A DNA stretch of 32,983 nt. It comes from Anaerolineae bacterium. GTDB lineage: Bacteria > Chloroflexota > Anaerolineae > Aggregatilineales > Phototrophicaceae. Positions 14,956 through 23,338 of the stretch are shown in pieces. A program made the position numbers and the translations under genes. The stretch lies in the NCBI GenBank assembly GCA_017303775.1, contig JAFLCH010000008.1, positions 1-32,983 on the forward strand, given 5' to 3'. The number at the start of each line of letters is the position of its first letter. The first letter of the stretch is position 1. The notes below the pieces were generated by a model. It saw only the letters and a program-made list of their open reading frames with translations, had not been told where the DNA came from and did not search any database.

Positions 14956-17001
14956 CTAGCTCCCTAATCCCAACAATCCCAGCAGCAGCCGTCCGAGCAA
15001 GTCCCGACTGCTGATACTTTCACTGCTGTTATCCGGCTGCGGTCCGATATCAATCGGCGGAACCACTTCGGGCATCGGGGGAGGCTCCTGTGCATCCATC
15101 TCATAGGTTCGCACGATAGACTGTGGACGGCTGAGCGCATCAGTGTAATTGAGCGTGACGGTTACGGTGACTTTGCCCACCGCGTTCGGCATGACAATTG
15201 CCTCAAATGTGGTCTGATCATCATTCCGTACCGGGCCGAGGTAAAGTTCACTCTCGCTCAATATATCAGCGTTCTCGGCGGTGATGACCGCTGTGGTGAA
15301 GTTCACGGGCTTCGTTCCTTGATTAGCGATTTCCAGCGAAAGCGGATACGTCTCGCCCATATTACCCTGTTCAGGCAGCGGGTTGGTCTCGTTAATGCGC
15401 AACTGGGGTGGCAAAATCACCGGCAGACTTGCGCGCAGATTGTCTTGTACTGCCGCGCCATCCGAACGCTGGTAGCGCAGTGTGATCGGCAGACTGTACA
15501 ACCCGCTGTCCACTGAGCCGTTGACGATGAACTTTTGCGTCACCGTAATGACCTCGTCACTTGCCTCAATGGTGCCAATGTACTGCGTTCCCACAGAATC
15601 CAGCGGGGCGAAGGTATTGCTGGGCGTGGTTGTTGTGGACGATCCGCCGCTTCCCGGCGTTGGGTCTGGGGCTGTACCGCTGGATTCAACACCTCCAAAG
15701 GTGATTACCAACCCTTCGGCTTTATCTGTCCCGATGTTCTTGAGGTTGAGCGTCAAGGTGAACTCTTGTCCCGGTCGCAGGAATTCATAACCGGTGCTGA
15801 ACGAATCAATCAACATCACCGGGGCAGGGGTTTCCACCTTTGCGATGTTGATCGTCATGCTGGCGGTAATGTTCTGAGCTTCTCCTTTTTGTAAAAAGTT
15901 GATCGTCAGATTTTGCGATTGCGGCCCTGCCTTTGCGCTGTTGCTCACAATCAGCGGCATATCCACGCTGGTACTCTCACCCGGCGCAATGTCACCCACC
16001 GGGAAGCTGTTGCCCTGCGGCCCTGCCAGCAGGATACCATCCGTCGCTACAGAAACCAGTACTTGCGACGCCGTTTCATTCCCGCTGTTGGTCAGCAGGA
16101 CTGTCACGGTGACCGGCTCACCCGGAATCACCGGGCTGGGGTTGAACTGGTAGCGCGCCAGCGTCACCTGCGAAGCCTGCGGCACTGCATCCACATTAAC
16201 CGTCAAAGAAGCAGCCGATGTATAAGACTGCCCGCTGAAGTCGCGGTAGCTTAAAGTGAGCGCGACTGTTTGCGGCCCGTCAGGCGTATCGCTGGCCGCC
16301 ACTACGGATAGGCGTACCGAATAGGTCGAGTTGACTCCCAAATCGGGGAGTACCACGGCTGATTGCCCGTTCGCCGGGATGAACTTACCACCTGTGTTCA
16401 CTGCCACTGACACACTTTGTGCCACGCGGCTGCCTTGATTCACAATATCGAGTGTAAAAGTCGTTGTATCACCCGGACGGATCGTTGATGGTGAAGCCGT
16501 GAAGCTGCGCACCACCAGCGCTGGCGAACCGGGGATTTCCGTCGGTTGGGGGATCGCCGTTGGAATAGGTGGTGGGTCTGTCGGCGGGACGGCGGTCGGC
16601 GGTGTGATGACGGTCAGTGTGAAGGATGAATTACTCCCTCCCTGCGAGTCGCTGACCTGAATGATATATTGACCGGCAGTCAAGTTGCCGGGGATGGCTG
16701 CTCGAAGCTCGTTACCGCTAATGAGTGTAGCAGGCAGCGCACCCACGCCGATCAGGTTTACCGTGGTTGTCGTGCGGAAGTTCCCGCCCGTAATCGTCAA
16801 AATACCGCTCTGGCCGGTAAAGATTTGCGAGGGTGTTGTGCCTGTCACCACAATGGGTGCGGGAGTCGCTGTCGGTGGCTCCGGTGGTGGCGTGGTCTCC
16901 TGTGCCGCTGTGATCGAAAGTCCCAGCACGGCACTCATGACCAGCATCAGTGACAGGCCAACCATAAGCAGGGGGGTGACCTGTTTTGTTCTACTCAACA
17001 T
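14956..17001 (-). CDS. Secreted TIG/CARDB-domain protein of the ABC operon
   Basis: The 681-residue protein has a signal peptide (about 1-33) and a TP-rich linker. An IPT/TIG-like Ig domain follows (about 50-130: ITGGNFRTTTTVNLIG...TAGQYIIQV), then a second Pro-rich linker. About four CARDB/alpha-galactosidase-type Ig domains come next, recognised by NQGSRVAQSV, TNSGNETASQV, KNIGTDKAEG and ANQGTKPVNF. The C-terminus is a short hydrophobic stretch, LLGRLLLGLLGLG, which may hold it at the membrane. Its ATG lies inside the end of the ATPase gene (11-base overlap), and the permease follows after four bases. It is therefore made stoichiometrically with the transporter and is probably its extracytoplasmic partner; the function is inferred. 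Confidence 0.85.
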   Translation of the reverse strand: MLSRTKQVTPLLMVGLSLMLVMSAVLGLSITAAQETTPPPEPPTATPAPIVVTGTTPSQIFTGQSGILTITGGNFRTTTTVNLIGVGALPATLISGNELRAAIPGNLTAGQYIIQVSDSQGGSNSSFTLTVITPPTAVPPTDPPPIPTAIPQPTEIPGSPALVVRSFTASPSTIRPGDTTTFTLDIVNQGSRVAQSVSVAVNTGGKFIPANGQSAVVLPDLGVNSTYSVRLSVVAASDTPDGPQTVALTLSYRDFSGQSYTSAASLTVNVDAVPQASQVTLARYQFNPSPVIPGEPVTVTVLLTNSGNETASQVLVSVATDGILLAGPQGNSFPVGDIAPGESTSVDMPLIVSNSAKAGPQSQNLTINFLQKGEAQNITASMTINIAKVETPAPVMLIDSFSTGYEFLRPGQEFTLTLNLKNIGTDKAEGLVITFGGVESSGTAPDPTPGSGGSSTTTTPSNTFAPLDSVGTQYIGTIEASDEVITVTQKFIVNGSVDSGLYSLPITLRYQRSDGAAVQDNLRASLPVILPPQLRINETNPLPEQGNMGETYPLSLEIANQGTKPVNFTTAVITAENADILSESELYLGPVRNDDQTTFEAIVMPNAVGKVTVTVTLNYTDALSRPQSIVRTYEMDAQEPPPMPEVVPPIDIGPQPDNSSESISSRDLLGRLLLGLLGLGS

Positions 17002-17815
17002 AATCCGTTTCCTTCACCTGTGTTGTATCCGAAGCCTTGTGTCCATTAGGCAGCGGTGCTGAATGCTGTCCTGCTGGTAGGCGGATCAGTTTGTCTTCAA
17101 TAATGTGCCCGTCGCGCAAATTGATCATCCGTTGGGCATAGCTGGCGACACCCGGATCATGAGTGACCACAATGATCGTCTTGCCCTGCACCCGGCACAG
17201 CCAGCGCAGCAGGCGCATCACCGTTTGACCGGTCTTGCTGTCCAGCGCGCCGGTGGGTTCATCCGCCATAATGATCGGCGGATCATTGAACAGCGCTCGC
17301 GCAATCGCAACGCGCTGCTGCTGCCCTCCGGAAAGCTGCCACGGACGGTGATCCATGCGTTCTTCCATGCCCAGCGCTGCCAGAATCCGGTAAGCGCGAG
17401 CTTCCCGGATTTCACGCGGTGTACCGGCGAATACACCCGGTAACGCCACATTCTCCAGCGCGGTCATACTGGGAACCAGATGAAACGCTTGGAAGATGAA
17501 CCCAATCGTATCGCGTCGGAATGCAGCCAATTCCTCCCCGCTGAGCACATCCAGCGGATAACCGGCCACCGCTACTTCGCCACCGCTCGGCGTATCCAAC
17601 CCACCCAACAGATAAAGCAGCGTGCTTTTACCGGAACCGCTCGGCCCCATAATCGCCAGAAACTGCCCCTGTGGAATGGTGAGATTCACCCCCCGCAGCG
17701 CATGAACCCATTGATCGCCGAGCTGAAAATCTTTACGCAGATCTTTGACCTCGACGATAGCTGGAATCGCAGACTTTGCTGTTTGGCTGCCATTTGGATA
17801 GGGTTGGATCGCCAT
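16991..17815 (-). CDS. ABC transporter ATPase, MacB/LolD type
   Basis: The 274-residue ATPase has Walker [11 protein letters not shown]-loop [21 protein letters not shown] signature LSGGQQQR, Walker [14 protein letters not shown] and the switch His in VVTHD. The ENVALP and GALDSKTG features are typical of the LolD/MacB/FtsE branch. I start it at ATG 17815, six bases after GAGGTG; the frame extends 18 codons upstream but into the preceding gene. It lies 16 bases after the Yip1 gene and overlaps the CARDB gene by 11 bases. It energises the permease at 13623-14951. Confidence 0.93.
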   Translation of the reverse strand: MAIQPYPNGSQTAKSAIPAIVEVKDLRKDFQLGDQWVHALRGVNLTIPQGQFLAIMGPSGSGKSTLLYLLGGLDTPSGGEVAVAGYPLDVLSGEELAAFRRDTIGFIFQAFHLVPSMTALENVALPGVFAGTPREIREARAYRILAALGMEERMDHRPWQLSGGQQQRVAIARALFNDPPIIMADEPTGALDSKTGQTVMRLLRWLCRVQGKTIIVVTHDPGVASYAQRMINLRDGHIIEDKLIRLPAGQHSAPLPNGHKASDTTQVKETDYVE

Positions 17816-17831
17816 AAACCGCACCTCATCC

Positions 17832-18968
17832 TCAAGGTGAAACGGTTGCTTCGGGTGCAGCCGTCTCATCCCCTGTTATCATAACTTCCGGTGTGGTCTC
17901 ACTTTCAGGGCTGTCGGTAGTTACCTCACCCCCGGCGCTGAATCCACTTTCTTCACGCGGAGGCTCGGTGGATTGTGAATCTTCAAGTGAGGACGAACCA
18001 TCAAACGCTCCTCCATCCGGTATAACCATCTCCCCACCCATCATTGGGTCGGATGGGAGGTTCGTTTCCGGCTGGGGAGGGGCGGCAATCGCGCCTGTCA
18101 CAACCGGCATCACCGCCAGTACAATGACCCATGCCACAACCACGATCATGACTGCCCACCATTTACCTTCCAGCGCCGTCCGTCCCCCGATATACACCAG
18201 CACCAGCGTCCATATCCAGAACAGCGTCACGCGAGAAGTGAGTGAGATCAATACGCTTTGTACGAATGAGGGTAAGGTTGAATACCCCTCCCATAACGTC
18301 AGTAGCCCCGACACACCGTCAGCACCGAGGGTGCCGCCTGCCGCATAATAAATCAGTTGTAAACCGGCCATGAGACCCATCGGCACCGTTGTCCAGATGG
18401 CGATTTGCAAATTTTGCCCGTAACTGGGGCGCACACCATTAAACAGCGGAATTTCACACAGGAACAGCGCCAGCACAAACCAGCCCAGTATGATATGGCT
18501 GCCGCTGATGAGCGCCGTTACCCATGTTGAAGACACATCATTCGTTGCCGGACTTTCGCTGCCGGATGGCCCGCCGAAATCGGGTGCAGGCCCCATATCC
18601 GGTTGAATCAGCATGCCGCCACCACCACCCGTAATGTTGGTCATCATGCCAGAAGGCCTGTTCACGCCTCCAAAGTCCGAGGCGAGTGGCGTATTTCCGG
18701 AATTACTGCCCCCGCTTTTCAGCGCTTCCTGTCGTACCGCTGCCATCCCGTTTAGCGCCAGAATCAACACGGCGACCCAGAACCACTGCCGCGCACTGCT
18801 GGCAGTTTGTGGCAGCGCGAGGAAAAAGTTGTTCGGTTGCAGCGCTAAGGTCCAAACCTGTCCCCATAAACTGCGAGGACGGCCTTGGCGGATAATTTGA
18901 ATATCACGGTTACGAACCGGTTGAATTTGTCTCGTCATGCTATACCCAGTCTGGAATTGTAGAGGCAT
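17832..18968 (-). CDS. Yip1-like polytopic membrane protein, first gene of the ABC operon
   Basis: The 378-residue protein resembles the Yip1/DUF1282-type membrane family. A short cytoplasmic N-terminus with a VWTLALQPNNFF motif precedes helix 1 (about 58-80). A Gly-rich extracytoplasmic loop (85-145) follows, then four further helices between about 150 and 300, and an acidic Ser/Thr/Glu-rich tail of about 75 residues. A second in-frame ATG at 18938 could also serve as the start; neither has a strong ribosome site. Linkage to an exporter-type ABC system suggests a role in assembly or lipid environment, but that is speculation. Confidence 0.7.
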   Translation of the reverse strand: MPLQFQTGYSMTRQIQPVRNRDIQIIRQGRPRSLWGQVWTLALQPNNFFLALPQTASSARQWFWVAVLILALNGMAAVRQEALKSGGSNSGNTPLASDFGGVNRPSGMMTNITGGGGGMLIQPDMGPAPDFGGPSGSESPATNDVSSTWVTALISGSHIILGWFVLALFLCEIPLFNGVRPSYGQNLQIAIWTTVPMGLMAGLQLIYYAAGGTLGADGVSGLLTLWEGYSTLPSFVQSVLISLTSRVTLFWIWTLVLVYIGGRTALEGKWWAVMIVVVAWVIVLAVMPVVTGAIAAPPQPETNLPSDPMMGGEMVIPDGGAFDGSSSLEDSQSTEPPREESGFSAGGEVTTDSPESETTPEVMITGDETAAPEATVSP

Positions 18969-19133
18969 TGACCCATAACTGATGTTCGGGCATGGAATGC
19001 CTATCTTTTAGCTTAATGAGTAGGCGCTTGGGCAGGAACAGACTTTTGATGAATTCCTGTTCAGTCATTTGGCGGAGTTTGACCAAACACCCCTATAAAT
19101 ACGTCCGAAATGGTACTTTAGTTCCAGCTTCTC

Positions 19134-19162
19134 ATTATCGAACTCGCTTTCAAGGCTGTCAA
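19134..19162 (-). promoter_or_regulatory. Strong promoter of the Yip1-ABC-CARDB-permease operon
   Basis: The minus strand reads TTGACA (19157-19162), 17 bases, GATAAT (19134-19139): a perfect -35 and a 5/6 -10. The leader to the first gene would be about 160 nt. The 18969-19337 gap otherwise holds the divergent pgmB promoter and operator. An open frame within it (18992-19273) has no ribosome site and looks spurious. Confidence 0.65.
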
Positions 19163-19242
19163 CAACGCTTGGCCTACGGTTCGATGTCTCTTAAACAATT
19201 TTGTAATGTTCTAAAATCCTCTTTTCTTCGCTTGGCTGATGA

Positions 19243-19271
19243 TTGCAAAGCGAACCTTAGACGTTTAAGAT
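19243..19271 (+). promoter_or_regulatory. Promoter of pgmB with overlapping LacI-type operator
   Basis: TTGCAA (19243-19248) and TAAGAT (19266-19271) are 17 bases apart. The operator-like CTTAGACGTTTAAG (19256-19269) overlaps the spacer and -10 box, where bound repressor would block RNA polymerase. Confidence 0.5.
19256..19269. promoter_or_regulatory. LacI-family operator in front of pgmB
   Basis: CTTAGACGTTTAAG is a palindrome apart from one pair and matches 12 of 14 bases of CTTAAACGTTTAAT in the GH65 promoter. The central ACGT with TTA/TAA arms is typical of LacI-family operators. Confidence 0.65.
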
Positions 19272-19337
19272 GATCATCTGTCTATTCAATCAATGTGTAG
19301 CTTCTGTTACATCACTGAAGTCTTGGAGGATCAGCGC

Positions 19338-19988
19338 GTGGCGACTTCAATAAAAGCATTCATCTTCGATCTTGATGGCGTGATTACGGATACTGCCGAG
19401 TTTCATTATTTGGCTTGGAAACAGTTGGCGGAAGAAGAAGGAATCAGCTTTACGCGTGAAGATAATGAGCAGTTACGCGGGGTTTCGCGCCGCGAAAGCC
19501 TCAACCGCATGCTAAAAGGGCGTCCGATTGACGACGTAACCGCTAACCTTTGGATGGAGCGCAAGAATGTGTACTACAAAGAATTCTTGCACCAGATCAC
19601 TCCCGACCATGCGCTTCCCGGCGTGCCACACTTCCTCACTGCTGCTCGGAACGCTGGTATACTCATCGGTCTCGGCTCGGCCAGCAAAAATGCGCGGGAT
19701 GTACTGGAGCGACTTGAACTTCGTAATGCCTTCGATGCCGTTGGTGATGGCTACAGCGTTGTCAACAGTAAACCTGCGGCGGATTTATTCATATGGGTAG
19801 CGGGACGCCTGAATGTTACACCCCAGCAGGCGGTTGTTTTTGAAGATGCCGAGGCCGGGGTAGAGGCTGCTCTTACGGGTGGTTTTTGGACAGTCGGCAT
19901 CGGCAGCGCCAACGTCCAAAAAGCGCATCTTCTCACAGACGGCATTGGTTCGCTCAATGTCGAAACCGTCATCAGCCGTATGGGATAG
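19338..19988 (+). CDS. pgmB: Beta-phosphoglucomutase (HAD family)
   Basis: The 216-residue protein is a HAD-superfamily phosphatase-like mutase. Motif I is FDLDGVITDT with nucleophile D11 and acid-base D13, followed by the cap-domain start FHYLAW typical of beta-PGM. Motif II is LGSASKNA, motif III the Lys in NSKPAADLF, motif IV VFEDAEAGVEAA. It should convert beta-glucose 1-phosphate to glucose 6-phosphate. That is exactly the product of an inverting GH65 phosphorylase, encoded in the same locus. I start it at GTG 19338, eight bases after GGAGG; the frame extends 15 codons upstream without a better site. The gene lies divergent from the ABC operon and has a LacI-type operator. Confidence 0.92.
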   Translation: MATSIKAFIFDLDGVITDTAEFHYLAWKQLAEEEGISFTREDNEQLRGVSRRESLNRMLKGRPIDDVTANLWMERKNVYYKEFLHQITPDHALPGVPHFLTAARNAGILIGLGSASKNARDVLERLELRNAFDAVGDGYSVVNSKPAADLFIWVAGRLNVTPQQAVVFEDAEAGVEAALTGGFWTVGIGSANVQKAHLLTDGIGSLNVETVISRMG

Positions 19989-19998
19989 AGTAGGGCAT

Positions 19999-20020
19999 AG
20001 GGCAGCGCTTAAGCTGCCCT
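19999..20020. terminator. Hairpin between convergent pgmB and STAS-like genes
   Basis: AGGGCAGC (19999-20006) and GCTGCCCT (20013-20020) form an 8-bp GC-rich stem with a 6-nt loop in the 44-base gap between two stop codons. The T tract is weak on both strands (GATTTTAAG on the plus side), so efficiency is uncertain. Confidence 0.55.
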
Positions 20021-20032
20021 GTAGAGTCGATT

Positions 20033-20413
20033 TTAAGCGACGCCTTCAATCATGGGTTTGACGTATTCCATCGCCTGTTCCATAGTGGCGAAGTACTGGG
20101 TATTCTTGCTGCCGCGTGTGTTTACCGCTGTTGTTTCATTTTCCATCACATGTAACGGATTGAACCCCACCAGCACCCCCCGCGCCGCCATAGGGTGGCT
20201 GTAGGTTCGATGACCGAGGTTGCTCCGCAGCACACCGGGGTCTGCTTTGGTAACCTCCAACCAGTTGATGATGATCACCACCGGTTGGCTAACCGTATCA
20301 AGCTGCACCGCCATATCATCCAAACACGCTTTGAGTGTATCGGGCGTTTGGTGACCTTGATAACTGACATAAAGTACGCGTTCGGGTTTGAGCCAGTATA
20401 TCTCGTGTGCCAC
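20033..20413 (-). CDS. Small STAS/SpoIIAA-like protein of unknown function
   Basis: The 126-residue protein has an alternating strand-helix pattern: WLKPERVLYVSYQGHQTPDTLKACLDDM, then VVIIINWLEV, and a C-terminal FATMEQAMEYVKPMI helix. This resembles the STAS/SpoIIAA-like fold seen in many uncharacterised bacterial proteins. There are no catalytic motifs and no signal peptide. It starts with GTG at 20413, eight bases after a strong GAGGAGG. It lies about 110 bases beyond the LacI gene on the same strand and may or may not belong to that transcript. Confidence 0.6.
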   Translation of the reverse strand: MAHEIYWLKPERVLYVSYQGHQTPDTLKACLDDMAVQLDTVSQPVVIIINWLEVTKADPGVLRSNLGHRTYSHPMAARGVLVGFNPLHVMENETTAVNTRGSKNTQYFATMEQAMEYVKPMIEGVA

Positions 20414-20520
20414 AGTTTCTCCTCCTCATTTCCTGTTATCTGAATTGTAATGCAAATCCCGCTGAAATTCATTAAGGATTTCATTACTATTCGATTACAA
20501 GGTTGAGAAATGAAAGTGGA

Positions 20521-21543
20521 TTACGGAGGTGCGCCGCAGCTGTTTCGTGGGATAAGCTGCGGTGGCAGCAGCAGTTGCATCGGCACACTGTCATCCTTGT
20601 TCAGGACTGCCTCTAACATCCGCATCAGCGCCTGTCCCGTTTCGGGGATCGCTTGCTCAATCGTGGTCAGAGCAGGGCGAAGGTATTGTACCAGCGGCGT
20701 ATAGTCAAATCCGATCACCGAAAGATCGCGTCCGGGGATCATGCCCCGTTCTTCAATCTCGTTGAGAATACCAATCGCCACAATATCGCTTACTGCCACG
20801 ATGGCAGTCGGTCGTTCCGCGGACGGCATTTCTAGCCAGTAACGAACTGCTTCGCGTCCAGTTTGCTCGTTGTGCTCACCGCGTACCAGATATTCGGCTC
20901 GAACAGGTAATCCGGCATTCACCAAACCATCCACATATCCCGCTGTTCGGAAGTCTCCGGAAATCGATCCCTCCGGCCATGCAGCCATGGCGATTCGTCG
21001 GTGACCCATCTCGACGAGGTAGTTCACCGCTTCTCGCATCCCCGTTTGACCATCCGTATCGACCCACGGGAAGTCCCAATCCGGGTTGGATCGTCCGAAG
21101 CACACAAACGGGTAATCAATACTGCGCAAAAACTCAATTCGCCCATCATCCCGAATTGTTTCTGCCAGTATGAACGCGTCCACCCGCCCCGAACGGATCA
21201 TCTCATCATAAACCGGCTCCGGTTTGCCGCTGGGGTGCGTGAAGGTGAGCAGATGATAGCCAGAAGCTTCTGCCGCCTGCGCCAGATAATAGATGAAGCT
21301 GTCCATCATTGGATTAACGTGATGGTAATCGGGTATCTTGTGCCATGCATAGCCGATCAGCCGCGTCTGGTTAGCCTTCAGGTTGCGCGCCGTCGTATTG
21401 GGTGTATATCCCACGCGCTGAATGGCTTCCAGCACCTGCTGGCGGGTCTTCTCGCTCACAAAGTTGTTTTTCTTGTTCAGGACGTAGGAGACTGTCGCTA
21501 TGGAGACGCCCGCTTCCCGCGCGACATCTTTAATGGTGGGCAT
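20521..21543 (-). CDS. LacI-family transcriptional repressor of the sugar locus
   Basis: The 340-residue regulator begins with the diagnostic LacI helix-turn-helix MPTIKDVAREAGVSIATVSYVLN, then the hinge helix NTTARNLKANQTRLIGY and a periplasmic-binding-protein-like sugar domain. I start at ATG 21543 because the HTH begins there, although the frame is open 29 codons further upstream and no strong ribosome site is present. It is the last gene of the phosphorylase-transporter operon. Two similar palindromes, CTTAAACGTTTAAT before the phosphorylase and CTTAGACGTTTAAG before pgmB, are the likely targets. The inducer is probably the transported disaccharide or a product (inference). Confidence 0.92.
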   Translation of the reverse strand: MPTIKDVAREAGVSIATVSYVLNKKNNFVSEKTRQQVLEAIQRVGYTPNTTARNLKANQTRLIGYAWHKIPDYHHVNPMMDSFIYYLAQAAEASGYHLLTFTHPSGKPEPVYDEMIRSGRVDAFILAETIRDDGRIEFLRSIDYPFVCFGRSNPDWDFPWVDTDGQTGMREAVNYLVEMGHRRIAMAAWPEGSISGDFRTAGYVDGLVNAGLPVRAEYLVRGEHNEQTGREAVRYWLEMPSAERPTAIVAVSDIVAIGILNEIEERGMIPGRDLSVIGFDYTPLVQYLRPALTTIEQAIPETGQALMRMLEAVLNKDDSVPMQLLLPPQLIPRNSCGAPP

Positions 21544-21642
21544 AAGTAGTTCGTATTTCGCTAGGTATTCGAATGTTGGGTAATGATCATTTGAAATCCA
21601 AGTATAACCTGTCTGGTCATCTGGCAACAAGCCGGATCATGT

Positions 21643-22311
21643 TCACTCCAATTCGAATCCACCAACATCACCCGCCGCCTCATCCTCAGGTTGGGGCAGG
21701 GCTGGGCGCAGTCCGGCAGCCGCCAACCGTTCAAGGACGGCACGGGTAGCCAGAGCCGCCAACACACTCCCTGTCAGCAGCACCCACATCAGAAACAGAA
21801 ATGTGCTCACCCCGGCCACCAGCATCCCCGCCACTATCAGTATCACACTATAGAGCGGATTCATCAGCAGCATGACCGCTGCGTTTCGCATGGCGCCCCA
21901 TAAACCGGGCTGCTTCAACTCATACATCAACGGCCACATATAAAATTGAATCATGAACCATACTACCAGCGTGATGATCCATGTGCCGCGCAGGATATTC
22001 GCAGATGGGTCACTTACATTTCGGTAGGAACTCAGGTTGCTCAAGTTGATGACAACCACAACTACATTGACCAGCCCCATCACGAGTCCCCGTCGTAAGT
22101 TCATCCGGAAGCCGCGCCAGAAATCATCAAGGCTGACTCCCGGCGCGAGATGCGCTTGTCGGCTCAGTGCACATAAACCGGCGAAGGCCGCCGGAGCGGT
22201 GAGGATCGGCAGCGTTAGCAAAAACCACAGCACGTTCGCCCAGATGTAAAGATAGCCATGCTGGTTCAAATGGCGCAGCGTGTGCCAGCACACCTTCAGG
22301 GCATCAATCAC
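21643..22311 (-). CDS. YesL-like (DUF624) membrane protein
   Basis: The 222-residue protein has four to five hydrophobic helices and the YesL/DUF624 arrangement: ALKVCWHTLRHLNQHGYLYIWANVLWFLLTLPIL, a conserved DDFWRGFRMNLRRGL segment, then WPLMYELKQPGLWGAMRNA. YesL-type genes commonly sit beside carbohydrate ABC transporter genes, as here; their biochemical role is unknown. I prefer GTG 22311 as start, eight bases after AAGGGAG and just beyond the permease stop; the frame is open 20 codons further upstream. A short acidic tail ends the protein. Confidence 0.8.
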   Translation of the reverse strand: MIDALKVCWHTLRHLNQHGYLYIWANVLWFLLTLPILTAPAAFAGLCALSRQAHLAPGVSLDDFWRGFRMNLRRGLVMGLVNVVVVVINLSNLSSYRNVSDPSANILRGTWIITLVVWFMIQFYMWPLMYELKQPGLWGAMRNAAVMLLMNPLYSVILIVAGMLVAGVSTFLFLMWVLLTGSVLAALATRAVLERLAAAGLRPALPQPEDEAAGDVGGFELE

Positions 22312-22330
22312 GCACGTGTCTCCCTTCGGG

Positions 22331-23338
22331 CTATTGACCCGCCAGTCCTGAATAATTCGAGCCTTCCACAAAATATCGCTGGAACATGAAAAAGATCACC
22401 GCCATCGGCAGCGTGGTTAGCACTGCGCCAGCCAGCACCAGATCAAATTGAATATCCTGTCCCGATCCTCGCAGTACTGTCAGCCCCATCGGCAGGTTGA
22501 ACATTTCAGGGTTCGTCCCCACGATGATCAAGGCATCCATAAAATTGTTCCACTGGCCTTGAAAACTGAAGATCGCTAACGCTGTCAGCGCCGGAGTCGC
22601 CATCGGTAGGATGATGCGGAAGAACATCACAAAGCGATTTGCTCCGTCCACCAGCGCTGCCTCTTCCACCTCTTTAGGAATCGACTCGAAAAACTGCTTC
22701 ATCAACATGATGCCAAAAGCGTCCGCTGCCAGCACCAATATATACCCCTGATAGGTGTTCAGCAGCCCCAATTGGTTCAACATCAGGAACCGCGGGATGA
22801 GCAGCACCACGCCGGGGATCATCAGCACACCCAAAATGATGAAGAAGATCACGCGGTTGCCGGGGAAGCGTATCCGCGCCAGCGCGTATCCTGCCATCGA
22901 GTCCAGCACCAACCGCGCCAGCATCACCGCTACAGCATAAATGACCGTGTTTAGTGTCCAACGGGGGAGATTGCTATTCGGCCCTGAACTGTTCAGAATT
23001 TGTTGGTATCCCCCGAATGACGGATTGAACGTGATGCCTTGTACCTGCTGCGCAGCGCTCAAGATTACGCGGTTGCCGCTCTCGTCCGTTGTTTCACATG
23101 TGACTCCGAATGGTGGAATCGGAATGAACGCTCCCGGCGCGCTCGTGATGGCCGGGTCGCATTTGAACGAATTAGCAATCGTCAGAATAAACGGCGCCAC
23201 TTCGATGATCGCCACAATCACGAGGATCGTGACGCCCAGAATTCCCAGAACTCGTTGTATCCTTGCTCTGGAACGATCAGTCATTGTGTAGGAGAGGGTA
23301 TTGCTTGGGGTTGTCATAATCGCTTTGTCCTCTCTCAT
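22331..23338 (-). CDS. Sugar ABC transporter permease, MalG type
   Basis: The 335-residue permease has six predicted membrane helices and the cytoplasmic EAA loop EEAALVDGANRFVMFFRIILP that docks the ATPase. After the first helix there is an extracytoplasmic region of about 60 residues with two Cys (SFKCDP, VTCETT), longer than in E. coli MalG. The start ATG overlaps the preceding permease stop (ATGA); an ATG seven codons on, behind GAGAGG, is an alternative. It pairs with the MalF-type permease in the CUT1 (di- and oligosaccharide) class. Confidence 0.93.
   Translation of the reverse strand: MREDKAIMTTPSNTLSYTMTDRSRARIQRVLGILGVTILVIVAIIEVAPFILTIANSFKCDPAITSAPGAFIPIPPFGVTCETTDESGNRVILSAAQQVQGITFNPSFGGYQQILNSSGPNSNLPRWTLNTVIYAVAVMLARLVLDSMAGYALARIRFPGNRVIFFIILGVLMIPGVVLLIPRFLMLNQLGLLNTYQGYILVLAADAFGIMLMKQFFESIPKEVEEAALVDGANRFVMFFRIILPMATPALTALAIFSFQGQWNNFMDALIIVGTNPEMFNLPMGLTVLRGSGQDIQFDLVLAGAVLTTLPMAVIFFMFQRYFVEGSNYSGLAGQ

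Noticed and set aside
17508-17521. ATCGCGTCGGAA, a partial match to the primase palindrome, in the ABC ATPase gene
   Set aside because: Only one half of the palindrome is present; the encoded residues (RRDTIGF region) are ordinary ATPase sequence, so chance is sufficient.
18992-19273. 93-codon open frame on the plus strand between the Yip1 and pgmB genes
   Set aside because: No ribosome site at its ATG, unnatural composition, and it overlaps the promoters of both neighbours and the pgmB operator.
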